DNA of 31,506 bases from VFKI01 sp964647825 (GTDB lineage: Bacteria; Pseudomonadota; Gammaproteobacteria; DSM-16500): the NCBI GenBank assembly GCA_964647825.1, contig CAZYJL010000012.1:1-31506 (forward strand), written 5' to 3'. Under the pieces are notes generated by a model. The model ran no database searches and was not told where the DNA came from. It worked only from the letters and a program-made list of their open reading frames with translations. The translations under genes were made by a program, and so were the position numbers. Each line of letters starts with the position of its first letter. Position 1 is the stretch's first letter. Positions 9,443-16,520 of this stretch are shown here, in pieces.

Positions 9443-9472
9443 TGATGGATAAATAAAAAAGGTGACGGTGAC

Positions 9473-11104
9473 ATGCATCAAGAAAGTATTACAGTGCGTC
9501 GTGCACTTATTTCTGTCTCAGATAAAACAGGTATTGTCCCTTTTGCCCGAGGGTTAGCCGAATTGGGTATTGAAATTTTATCGACTGGTGGAACAGCAGC
9601 ATTATTGCGTGCAGAAAATATTGCAGTGACCGATGTGGCAGCGGTGACACAGTTTCCTGAGATGATGGATGGTCGTGTAAAAACGCTACATCCCTTGATC
9701 CACGGCGGTATTTTAGGGTTACGCGATCAACATGCAGCCAGTGCGGCAGAGCATCAAATTGGCTTTATTGATTTAGTGGTCGTGAATTTGTATCCCTTTG
9801 CTGCAACAGTTGCTAAGTCTGTGGTGACGTTCGATGAAGCAATCGAAAATATTGATATTGGTGGTCCAGCGATGATTCGCTCGGCGGCAAAAAATATGGG
9901 ATGGGTTGGCGTTGTCGTCGATGCGGCAGATTATGCAGAAGTGCTTGCTGCAGTAAAAAACGATTTTTCTTTCGCTTTACGGCAAAAACTGGCATTACGT
10001 GCATTTGCGCACACGGCCGTCTACGATACCATGATCACGAAATGGCTTCTGTCACAGCAAGATAAACAACAATCAAACCACTTAGAATTAAATAATCAAT
10101 TAGAAAGAAATCAATTAGAATTAAGTGAATTAAATCAGATAAATAATAAAAATAATCATAAAAATAAATTAGAAGAAAAAACGATTGCTTTAGAAAAAAT
10201 CATGACACTGCGTTATGGTGAAAACCCGCATCAACCGGCAGCATTATGGCGTTTGTCGCAAGAAAATGGGGGAGTGCCAGCAGCAAAACAGTTGCAAGGA
10301 AAGCCTTTATCTTTTAATAATTTTGTGGATGCAGATGCCGCCTTGCAGTGTGTCCGTGCGTTCTCCCAGCCTGCTTGCGTGATTGTCAAACATGCGACAC
10401 CGTGTGGTGTGGCACTGGATGAGAGTCCGGAAAAAGTGTTCGCGCGCGCATTGGCAGCGGATCCTATGTCTGCTTTTGGTGGCATTGTTGCATTCAATCG
10501 ACCCTGTAGCGCATCGACTGCGGCTGCTATCCTCACGATTTTTACCGAAGTGGTGATTGCACCGGCATTTTCACCAGACGCATTAGCGCTTTTTGCAAGT
10601 AAGCCAAATTTGCGTGTCTTGCAAGCTGACTTGACGACCAACGTGGTAACACAAGAAATCAAGCATATTACGGGTGGCTTATTAATACAGGCGCGTGATA
10701 CTGCAAAAATAGCGGTAGAGAGTTTGCAAATCGTTACCCAAAAAAAACCAACACCTGAGATGCTAGCAGAACTAGAATTTGCCTTTGAAGTGGTGCGGCA
10801 TGTGAAGTCGAATGCCATTGTGTTAACAAATCATTTAGCAACTGTCGGAATCGGGGCAGGTCAAGTGTCGCGTATTGATGCGGTTGACCTTGCGATAAAA
10901 AAAGCAGGAAAAAAATCTGAGGGGGCAGTATTAGCCTCCGATGCATTCTTTCCTTTTCCTGACAGTATCGAACGTTTGCGAGGTACTGGCGTGATAGCAG
11001 TAATTCAACCAGGGGGGTCAGTGCGTGATGCGGAAGTCATTGCCGCTTGTGATGCATTGAATTTAGTGATGATGTTTACCGGGACACGCTGTTTTCGGCA
11101 TTAG
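9473..11104 (+). CDS. purH: Bifunctional AICAR transformylase/IMP cyclohydrolase
   Basis: Performs the last two steps to IMP. The N-terminal MGS-like cyclohydrolase domain (about 1-190) contains LISVSDKTGIVPFARGLAEL and MMDGRVKTLHP; the transformylase domain starts near 240 with LRYGENPHQPAALW and contains the catalytic Lys-His in VKHATPCGVA (about 305), KSNAIVL and a C-terminus ending FRH. Between the domains (about 195-240) is an unusual Asn/Gln/Leu/Lys/Glu-rich, low-complexity linker with repeated LELN-like units, making the protein 543 residues, some 15-25 longer than typical. The start is ATG 9473, with AAGGTGACGGTG upstream. It follows repeat A1, so coupling to purN may be weakened. Confidence 0.96.
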   Translation: MHQESITVRRALISVSDKTGIVPFARGLAELGIEILSTGGTAALLRAENIAVTDVAAVTQFPEMMDGRVKTLHPLIHGGILGLRDQHAASAAEHQIGFIDLVVVNLYPFAATVAKSVVTFDEAIENIDIGGPAMIRSAAKNMGWVGVVVDAADYAEVLAAVKNDFSFALRQKLALRAFAHTAVYDTMITKWLLSQQDKQQSNHLELNNQLERNQLELSELNQINNKNNHKNKLEEKTIALEKIMTLRYGENPHQPAALWRLSQENGGVPAAKQLQGKPLSFNNFVDADAALQCVRAFSQPACVIVKHATPCGVALDESPEKVFARALAADPMSAFGGIVAFNRPCSASTAAAILTIFTEVVIAPAFSPDALALFASKPNLRVLQADLTTNVVTQEIKHITGGLLIQARDTAKIAVESLQIVTQKKPTPEMLAELEFAFEVVRHVKSNAIVLTNHLATVGIGAGQVSRIDAVDLAIKKAGKKSEGAVLASDAFFPFPDSIERLRGTGVIAVIQPGGSVRDAEVIAACDALNLVMMFTGTRCFRH

Positions 11105-11163
11105 GTGCAGTCGTTTATTTTTTATTGATCAAATTTTTAATTATTTATATAGGAGAAAAAGAA

Positions 11164-11658
11164 ATGACAGTCAGTATTTTGATGGGTTCTGCATCCGATT
11201 GGCCGGTCATGGAGCATGCAAGTCTTTGGTTAGAGCAGTTAGGTGTTTCGTGTGAAGCGCGTGTATTATCTGCCCATCGTACGCCTGATGCTTTATCTGT
11301 TTATATTAAGCAAGCAGAAGCACAAGGGACAAAAGTCTTTATTGCTGGCGCTGGCGGTGCAGCCCATTTACCCGGTGTAATTGCCTCACAGACAATTTTA
11401 CCCGTGATTGGTGTGCCGATTTTAACGCAAGCATTAGCTGGGATGGATTCTTTGTTTTCCATTGTGCAAATGCCAGCAGGGATTCCTGTTGCGACAATGG
11501 CGGTAGGGAAAGCAGGTGCGATTAATGCGGCTTTATTTGCTGCAGCCATTTTGGGTGTGCATACCGCAGAGTATGCAGCAGCGATAAAAAAATATCGTGC
11601 GGAGCAAGCAGAAAAATTATTGGCACAGTGTGACCCCAAAAAAATAAACGCAGTGTGA
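11164..11658 (+). CDS. purE: N5-carboxyaminoimidazole ribonucleotide mutase (PurE class I)
   Basis: Rearranges N5-CAIR to CAIR. Visible are the phosphate loop ILMGSASDWPVM at the N-terminus, catalytic His38 in SAHRTPD, GAGGAAHLPGV and GMDSLFSIVQMPAGIPVAT, all typical of class I PurE, which normally works with PurK. No purK follows it, unlike the common purE-purK pair; PurK is presumably elsewhere. I choose ATG 11164 because AGGAG at 11151-11155 is ideally spaced; a TTG at 11125 opens the same frame but would add 13 hydrophobic residues. The product has 164 residues, a normal length. Repeat C1 begins 12 bases after the stop. Confidence 0.95.
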   Translation: MTVSILMGSASDWPVMEHASLWLEQLGVSCEARVLSAHRTPDALSVYIKQAEAQGTKVFIAGAGGAAHLPGVIASQTILPVIGVPILTQALAGMDSLFSIVQMPAGIPVATMAVGKAGAINAALFAAAILGVHTAEYAAAIKKYRAEQAEKLLAQCDPKKINAV

Positions 11659-11669
11659 TTAGTATTTTA

Positions 11670-11855
11670 GTAACAGCTCAGGTAGTTAGGATTTTTTAAC
11701 TTGACTGACCGCAATCGCCCAACAGCAGGTTGCATTTTACCAATGGAAATGCGCTTCATGAGTCATGAAAGGGCGCTTGCTTCGATAAAGTGTTGTCTCT
11801 GCGGGACCCGAGTTATGCAGTCTAGTTAAAGAATCCTGACTACCAGAGCCGTTAC
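11670..11855 (+). repeat. Repeat family C, copy 1 (palindromic, MITE-like)
   Basis: A 186-bp element with terminal inverted repeats of about 38 bp: left end gtaacagctcaggtagttag, right end its imperfect complement, each continuing into a ttaacttgactg-type block. The interior contains the short palindrome cttcatgagtcatgaaag. Further copies lie at 27452-27636 (same orientation) and 29180-29364 (inverted). It fills the gap between purE and glyA and may separate their transcripts. Confidence 0.88.
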
Positions 11856-11888
11856 TTATTTTATATAATTTTATATAGGAAAATAACG

Positions 11889-13157
11889 ATGTTAGAAACT
11901 ATTCCATTGCGTATAGCCGATCCTGAAATTTGGCAGAGTATTGAAAATGAAAAAAATCGGCAAGAAGAACATATTGAATTGATTGCTTCTGAAAATTATG
12001 TCAGTCCCGCCATATTAGAAGTGCAGGGGTCGGTCTTAACGAATAAATATGCTGAAGGTTATCCGGGCAAAAGATATTACGGGGGGTGTGAATTTGTTGA
12101 TGTTGCTGAAGAATTAGCGATTGCGCGTGTTAAAAAATTATTTGGCGCAGATTACGCAAATGTGCAGCCGCATTCCGGTTCACAGGCAAATGCCGCAGCT
12201 TACGCAGCGATGCTTGCTCCTGGGGATGTGGTGCTGGGCATGAGTCTCGCACACGGTGGGCATTTAACGCATGGTTCGCCCGTTAATTTCTCTGGGAAGT
12301 TCTATCATTTTATTTCTTATGGGTTGGATGCAACGTCCGAGCGGCTTGATTACGCAGAAATTGAAGCATTGGCAAAAAAACATCGTCCTAAATTAATTGT
12401 GTCTGGTTTTTCTGCCTATTCGCGAATAGTGGATTGGCAGCGTTTACGCGATATTGCTGATAGTGTTGGGGCGTTTTTAATGGCAGATATGGCGCATGTT
12501 GCAGGTTTGGTCGCCGTTGGTTTGTATCCGTCGCCTGTTGGGATTGCGGATGTGACGACATCAACAACGCATAAAACCTTACGTGGGCCGCGCGGCGGGA
12601 TTATTTTGGCAAAATCGAATCCTGCGTTGGAGAAAAAATTAGATTCAGCCATTTTCCCCGGTGGGCAAGGTGGACCGTTGATGCATGTGATTGCAGCAAA
12701 AGCCGTGGCATTTGCTGAAGCTTTACAACCGAGTTTCCGTGAGTATCAGCAAGCTGTATTAGACAATGCACAGTGTATGGCTGCCATTCTACAAGAGCGT
12801 GGTTACCGTATTGTCAGCGGTGGCACAGATAATCATCTTATTTTGGTGGATTTATCTGCTAAAAATATTACAGGCAAAGAAGCAGAAGTTGTGCTTGGTC
12901 GGGCAGGCTTAACCGTAAATAAAAATGCGATTCCGAATGATTCGCAGTCGCCTTTTGTGACGAGCGGTATTCGCTTAGGCACACCTGCCATCACCACGCG
13001 TGGTTTTCGTCAGCAAGAATGTCAGCAATTGACACATTGGATTTGCGATATATTAGATCAGCCAAGCAATGAGGATTTATTGCAAACTATCAAAAATAAT
13101 GTGAAGCAGCTTTGTCGGCAGTTTCCAGTCTATACTAAAGAAACTTCGCCAGCGTAG
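11889..13157 (+). CDS. glyA: Serine hydroxymethyltransferase
   Basis: PLP enzyme converting serine and tetrahydrofolate to glycine and methylene-tetrahydrofolate, feeding PurD with glycine and PurN/PurH with one-carbon units. The PLP lysine is Lys229 in TTTHKTLRGPRGG, the same number as in E. coli. Other family blocks are IELIASENYVS, YAEGYPGKRYYGGCEFVD and GGTDNHL. The 422 residues are full length. AGGA at 11877-11880 precedes the ATG, and an AT-rich stretch with TATAAT-like sequence (11863-11868) lies just after repeat C1, so it could have its own promoter. Its place beside the purine genes fits the metabolic link. Confidence 0.97.
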   Translation: MLETIPLRIADPEIWQSIENEKNRQEEHIELIASENYVSPAILEVQGSVLTNKYAEGYPGKRYYGGCEFVDVAEELAIARVKKLFGADYANVQPHSGSQANAAAYAAMLAPGDVVLGMSLAHGGHLTHGSPVNFSGKFYHFISYGLDATSERLDYAEIEALAKKHRPKLIVSGFSAYSRIVDWQRLRDIADSVGAFLMADMAHVAGLVAVGLYPSPVGIADVTTSTTHKTLRGPRGGIILAKSNPALEKKLDSAIFPGGQGGPLMHVIAAKAVAFAEALQPSFREYQQAVLDNAQCMAAILQERGYRIVSGGTDNHLILVDLSAKNITGKEAEVVLGRAGLTVNKNAIPNDSQSPFVTSGIRLGTPAITTRGFRQQECQQLTHWICDILDQPSNEDLLQTIKNNVKQLCRQFPVYTKETSPA

Positions 13158-13165
13158 CTTGTTTT

Positions 13166-13243
13166 GGAGGTGAAAATTCTGATGGGGCCTGTTATAACTA
13201 TGCGAAGTATCGCGTCAGTGCGACTAGGGAATATTCACCTTCC
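13166..13243. repeat. Imperfect inverted repeat between glyA and mlaA
   Basis: The arms ggaggtgaaaattc (13166-13179) and gaatattcaccttcc (13229-13243) are complementary apart from one mismatch and one bulge, and are separated by about 50 bases. No poly-T tract follows, so it is not an obvious terminator. It does not match repeat families A, B or C and could be a decayed element or a regulatory structure in the mlaA leader. Confidence 0.35.
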
Positions 13244-13278
13244 GATTGTTATATTTATGGATAGAGACTGAGGTATGA

Positions 13279-14112
13279 ATGATTGATGGGCAGTATAAAA
13301 AAATAATTGCGTGCTGTTTGGTTTCCTTATTAACAGCGCCAGTTGTGAGTCAGGTCTTGGCGGCGCCTGCAGATGTAGCATCTACGTCAGTTCAGCCTGT
13401 TGATCCTTACTATGTCAATCCAGTCGATCCTTATGAGAAATTTAATCGAGTGATGTATCGTTTTAACGATATTGTTGACCGTGTGATTATGAAGCCGATT
13501 GCCACACTCTATAATAAAATTATGCCAAAGCCTCTTGTGACGGGTATTCGACACTTTTTTGATAATTTTGAAACCGTTCCAACCATTGTGAATGATGTGC
13601 TGCAAGCAAATTTTTATCAAGCAACACGTGATGCGTGGCGTTTTGGGGTCAATTCAACAGTCGGTATTTTGGGGTTTTTTGATGTCGCAACCGACATGGG
13701 ATTAACACATAATAAAGAAGATTTTGGTTTGACGTTGGCACAATGGGGGTATAAAAATTCTGGGTATTTAGTTTTGCCTTTTCTTGGACCAAGTACCACA
13801 CGTGATGCGATTGGTATTCCAGTAACCTACTATATTTCATTGTATCCGTATATTAATCCTTCCTATGTACGTAATAGTATTTTTGTGTTGTCATTGATCT
13901 CGCATCGTGCAGAATTGCTGGCTTATGAAAATGTGATGGATCAAGCGGCAGTCGATAAATATGTCTTCTTACGTGATGCGTATTTGCAACGACGTGCATG
14001 GTTGATTCAGCGTAATAAAGAATTAGGTGATCCTTATTTAGAAAAAGAAACATCGGCCGAGGAAGAAGACGGCGATGCAGCTCTACAGAATCAGGAAAAG
14101 TTGCGTGAATAA
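13279..14112 (+). CDS. mlaA: MlaA/VacJ family outer-membrane lipid asymmetry protein
   Basis: MlaA removes misplaced phospholipids from the outer leaflet of the outer membrane and passes them to the Mla pathway. Family signatures are DPYEKFNRVMYRFND, NFYQATRDAWRFGVNSTVGI and the stretch FGLTLAQWGY followed by LVLPFLGPSTTRDAIG. The 277 residues suit the family. The N-terminus (residues 1 to about 28) is a signal sequence, but no good lipobox is visible: the only cysteines, 11 and 12 in IIACCLV, lie too early and cleavage after VLA looks more natural, so it may not be a lipoprotein. GAGG at 13270-13273 supports the ATG at 13279. The acidic C-terminal tail overlaps the next gene. Confidence 0.9.
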   Translation: MIDGQYKKIIACCLVSLLTAPVVSQVLAAPADVASTSVQPVDPYYVNPVDPYEKFNRVMYRFNDIVDRVIMKPIATLYNKIMPKPLVTGIRHFFDNFETVPTIVNDVLQANFYQATRDAWRFGVNSTVGILGFFDVATDMGLTHNKEDFGLTLAQWGYKNSGYLVLPFLGPSTTRDAIGIPVTYYISLYPYINPSYVRNSIFVLSLISHRAELLAYENVMDQAAVDKYVFLRDAYLQRRAWLIQRNKELGDPYLEKETSAEEEDGDAALQNQEKLRE

Positions 14113-14326
14113 TCCTGTCTTGTTAACTGAAGCGGAGCATATTAGGGATACATTAGCTAAAATTGCTTTGCAGGCATACAACATTGGTATGGCGCTGCAG
14201 AGTGCCGCACCATTGACGCCTGAAGGCGCACAATCTAAGTCAGTGCAGTATCTATTAGAAGTTTCGTTTTATTTAAATAAAGCAAGTCAAGAAATAGATG
14301 CGTTATTAGTAGATTTTAAGAAATAA
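14105..14326 (+). CDS. Small helical protein upstream of icmQ, candidate IcmR-like (FIR) chaperone
   Basis: I recognise no family by sequence. The 73-residue product, starting VNNPVLLTEAEHIRDTLAKI, is predicted by eye to be almost wholly helical with an amphipathic pattern and no signal peptide or membrane span. GTG 14105 is preferred: it overlaps the mlaA stop (GTGAATAA) and follows AGGAA; an ATG at 14075 would add ten residues inside mlaA. The gene directly precedes icmQ. In Legionella and Coxiella this position holds icmR or non-homologous functional replacements (FIR genes) whose products bind IcmQ and stop it aggregating. Position, size and helicity make this a FIR candidate; the function is inference only. 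At 73 residues it is shorter than IcmR (about 120). Confidence 0.6.
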   Translation: MNNPVLLTEAEHIRDTLAKIALQAYNIGMALQSAAPLTPEGAQSKSVQYLLEVSFYLNKASQEIDALLVDFKK

Positions 14327-14387
14327 ACTTGTTGTTTGGGTGTCTTTTTCTCTATGCTATTTTTGGGGTTTTTTCGGGTGGGGCGCA

Positions 14388-14966
14388 ATGACAGTCGATA
14401 AAGCACAGAAAGAAAGGGAGCAGCATGCGAAATTGATAGCACTGATACAGACAGTTGTGCACCATGATGATGTATTGCGTGAGAAATATGATATAGGTGA
14501 TAAATTTTATTTTGTTCGTCGTGATATTGCGTCGCTTCTTTCTGAGTTTACGAGCCGTTATCAACCTGCAGAAAACGATACGCATCATCAACAGAAAATA
14601 AGCGAGTTAGCGACAGTGCCAACTCAACCTGTTTATGTTTATTTATATAATGCACAGGGGATGGTCTTGCGAAGTTGGGCTGCGCTGATGACGCCTAAAG
14701 CTTTGTATGAGCACAGCGTGAATCGTCCTATTTATTTGAATCAGGGGGAAGCAGAAGAACTGTTGCGAGGAAAGTCGAATCCTGCTCAACATGCTATTTT
14801 GACTGTACAAGTTTTCTCAGATGATATTTTGTTGCCAACACAGCCAGACATATTGCGTGTTAAAGTACGTGAAGGCGCGTTACGCGTAGAGCACATTATT
14901 TCACTACGACATAACGGCAGTGACTATAAAGTGAATGCTCAAGGTGAATTGATAGAAAAAAAGTAA
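14388..14966 (+). CDS. icmQ: IcmQ-like Dot/Icm type IVB secretion protein
   Basis: Length, 192 residues, is almost the same as Legionella IcmQ (191). The C-terminal domain (about 80-192) matches the recalled Legionella pattern in order: VYVYLYNAQG, SW at about 96-97, RPIY at 113-116, a basic helix ending RGKSNP, FSDDILLP, an LRVKVREGALRVEHI block in place of the Legionella LLTLKDRAIDLENI type, then H..SDYKV...GELIEKK. The N-terminal third is helical, the region that in Legionella binds IcmR. IcmQ is a cytoplasmic, NAD-binding-fold component essential for Dot/Icm function. ATG 14388 is chosen; a GTG at 14340 would add a Phe/Trp-rich leader lacking in the family. In Legionella it lies in icmTSRQPO; here it is beside mlaA with no other icm gene adjacent. 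Confidence 0.72.
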   Translation: MTVDKAQKEREQHAKLIALIQTVVHHDDVLREKYDIGDKFYFVRRDIASLLSEFTSRYQPAENDTHHQQKISELATVPTQPVYVYLYNAQGMVLRSWAALMTPKALYEHSVNRPIYLNQGEAEELLRGKSNPAQHAILTVQVFSDDILLPTQPDILRVKVREGALRVEHIISLRHNGSDYKVNAQGELIEKK

Positions 14967-15026
14967 AAATAGAAAAAGCTTAGTGAGTATTTTTCACGTT
15001 TGATTAACACGTTTTTGTGAATTGCT

Positions 15027-15857
15027 TTAGCGTTGTCGATGTTTTTTTGGAGGGTTATCTTTGAGCGTATAGTCTTCTTTGTCTGTATTTTCATTTTCAG
15101 ATAATGGGCGTGTTTTTTTGTTATCTTGGCTGTTCTTTTTGTTTTGTGCACCTGAATTAAAAAGTGCGCGCATTCTTTGTCTGGCGAGTCCGAGCGAAGA
15201 GTTGCCGCCAAGGTAATCCATAAAACGTTGCCACTCTGCACTATTTTTTTCTTCTGTACCCGTAGTGGGCGCATCAATTGTTGCTCCACCAATCTTGTCG
15301 ATTTTATAGTCTTTTATCTCTTTTTCTTTTAAAAATTCTCGGTGTTTTTTTTCTTCTTCATAGATATCAAGTTTTTCACCGGGTAATTTAATTTTTTTGG
15401 AAGAGTCTTTTTCTTCTGGCATTTTTTCTACAAGCGGTGGCGCGATTTTTTTCTCAGGAAAATCTTTTGTCTCTGATATAGGGGAGATAAAAAAACCGAA
15501 TCGTTTCTTTTCTTCGATTTCACTTTGTTTGGTGAGGTTTGATTTTTCTGTTTTTGTATTTTCACGTTTTTTTTGTTCAATAAGATGTTTTGCTTTTTTT
15601 TCTTTGAGTTGCCGTAGTTGTTCTTTCTCCTGTTGTAGGCGTTGTAGTGCGCCGATGCGATGACGCGAGCTTGTTGAGCCTGCTTCTTCTTCGCTAAGTG
15701 TGATTTTTTTCTTCTTGTCTAGGCCGGATTTGCGACAGTCATCACAGATACTGCCGTAGATGGCGCCTTCTTTGGCGCTGATATGTAAAAAAGCAGCCAG
15801 TGGTTTTTTCTGTCCACACGTACTACAAACACGGCGGGGAATAATTTTTTCAGTCAT
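15027..15857 (-). CDS. Zinc-ribbon protein with long charged, probably coiled-coil/disordered body
   Basis: Not recognised as a named family. The first 41 residues contain two CxxC knuckles (Cys11/Cys14 and Cys38/Cys41), a likely zinc-binding ribbon. The remaining 235 or so residues are dominated by Lys, Glu, Arg and Gln: a helical LQRLQQEKEQLRQLKEKK stretch near 70-90, then disordered-looking segments, with a short conserved-looking island SAEWQRFMDYLGGNSSLGLA near 205-225. There is no signal peptide or membrane segment. It converges on icmQ. The strong Lys/Glu bias and long T-runs on the + strand differ from neighbouring genes. A nucleic-acid-binding, scaffolding or secreted role is possible, but none can be assigned. 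Confidence 0.75.
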   Translation of the reverse strand: MTEKIIPRRVCSTCGQKKPLAAFLHISAKEGAIYGSICDDCRKSGLDKKKKITLSEEEAGSTSSRHRIGALQRLQQEKEQLRQLKEKKAKHLIEQKKRENTKTEKSNLTKQSEIEEKKRFGFFISPISETKDFPEKKIAPPLVEKMPEEKDSSKKIKLPGEKLDIYEEEKKHREFLKEKEIKDYKIDKIGGATIDAPTTGTEEKNSAEWQRFMDYLGGNSSLGLARQRMRALFNSGAQNKKNSQDNKKTRPLSENENTDKEDYTLKDNPPKKHRQR

Positions 15858-16157
15858 ATAATACCGAAGAGTTAGAAAGTGTTGAGTTTTTTGTTGGACA
15901 AAATAAAGAAAAATATACAGAAGTGTATACTAAATAAAACAACGAAAAGCTGCAAATTATGCTGTAAAAATTCATGTGAGACTTTGTCTATTTGATTTGT
16001 ACGCAATAGACATGGCAAGTTTTTTTTTCTCGTAATAAATGAATTCCTTGCCAGTGTAAAAGTGCTGGAGTATCCTCACTGCTTCGTTCGCTGCCGGCAA
16101 TCGCAAGCGGCAATTCATCTAAAACCGGAAAAAATGAAAAACATGGAGAATAACAAC
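15858..16157. promoter_or_regulatory. Intergenic region between the zinc-ribbon gene and hfq
   Basis: About 300 AT-rich bases lying between divergent genes, so promoters for both probably lie here. A perfect inverted repeat TATACA-gaag-TGTATA stands at 15914-15929, about 60 bases before the zinc-ribbon start, and could be an operator. A looser inverted pair, tggcaag (16014-16020) and cttgcca (16049-16055), lies before hfq. miaA, the usual upstream neighbour of hfq, is not here. A minus-strand frame (15988-16135) reads like possible coding sequence but starts inside hfq and is not accepted. Confidence 0.35.
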
Positions 16158-16520
16158 ATGATGAAGGGGCCATCATTACAGGATCCTTTTTTAAATACAC
16201 TGCGTAGGGAAAAAGTGCCTGTTTCAATTTATCTTGTGAATGGTATTAAACTACAGGGACTCATCGAGTCATTTGATCAATTTGTTGTTCTTTTAAAGAA
16301 TACGGTGAGTCAGATGGTTTACAAACATGCTATTTCAACCGTTGTGCCTGTGCGTAATGTTTCCTCTCCTATGGAGTATTCAAATCAGCCACATAATGGG
16401 AACAATGGCCATCATGGCGGTTTAAGTCATAACGGTAATAATGGCAATAACGGCAACAACGGTAATCATGATAACAATGGCCAAGGCGGGCCGGTTCCTC
16501 CGAAAGATCCGACGGGCTAA
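16158..16520 (+). CDS. hfq: RNA chaperone Hfq with Asn/Gly/His-rich tail
   Basis: Hexameric Sm-like protein that pairs small RNAs with mRNAs. The core (residues 1 to about 68) is nearly identical to E. coli Hfq: SLQDPFLNTLRREKVPVSIY, then LVNGIKLQGLIESFDQFVVL and the RNA-contacting YKHAISTVVP with Lys56/His57. ATG 16158 is chosen since it aligns with E. coli Met1 and GGAGA at 16145-16149 is well placed; upstream in-frame ATGs at 16134 and 16143 would add Lys/Asn-rich residues. The tail (about 75-120) is unusual, with GNNGHHGG and a run of NNG triplets, likely disordered. The stop TAA shares its last base with the hflX ATG. Confidence 0.97.
   Translation: MMKGPSLQDPFLNTLRREKVPVSIYLVNGIKLQGLIESFDQFVVLLKNTVSQMVYKHAISTVVPVRNVSSPMEYSNQPHNGNNGHHGGLSHNGNNGNNGNNGNHDNNGQGGPVPPKDPTG

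Noticed and set aside
9053..9481. Minus-strand frame across repeat A1 sharing a peptide (EKTGSFRESNPI) with a frame across A2
   Set aside because: The shared peptide comes from the conserved repeat DNA read in the same frame. The rest of each frame is antisense to purN or hflX, and A2 is interrupted. No ribosome site is visible.
10231..10818. Long minus-strand frame of 195 codons inside purH
   Set aside because: It is the antisense shadow of the well-supported PurH transformylase domain, with Ala/Ser/Thr/Cys-rich composition typical of such shadows.
15988..16227. Minus-strand frame upstream of hfq whose end reads somewhat like coding sequence
   Set aside because: Its start lies inside hfq on the opposite strand and I recognise no family. 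A remnant of a decayed gene is possible but unsupported.
16380..16500. NNG-coding triplets in hfq considered as a CRISPR-like or tandem repeat array
   Set aside because: The triplets stay in frame with Hfq, are too short for a CRISPR repeat, and have no spacers.
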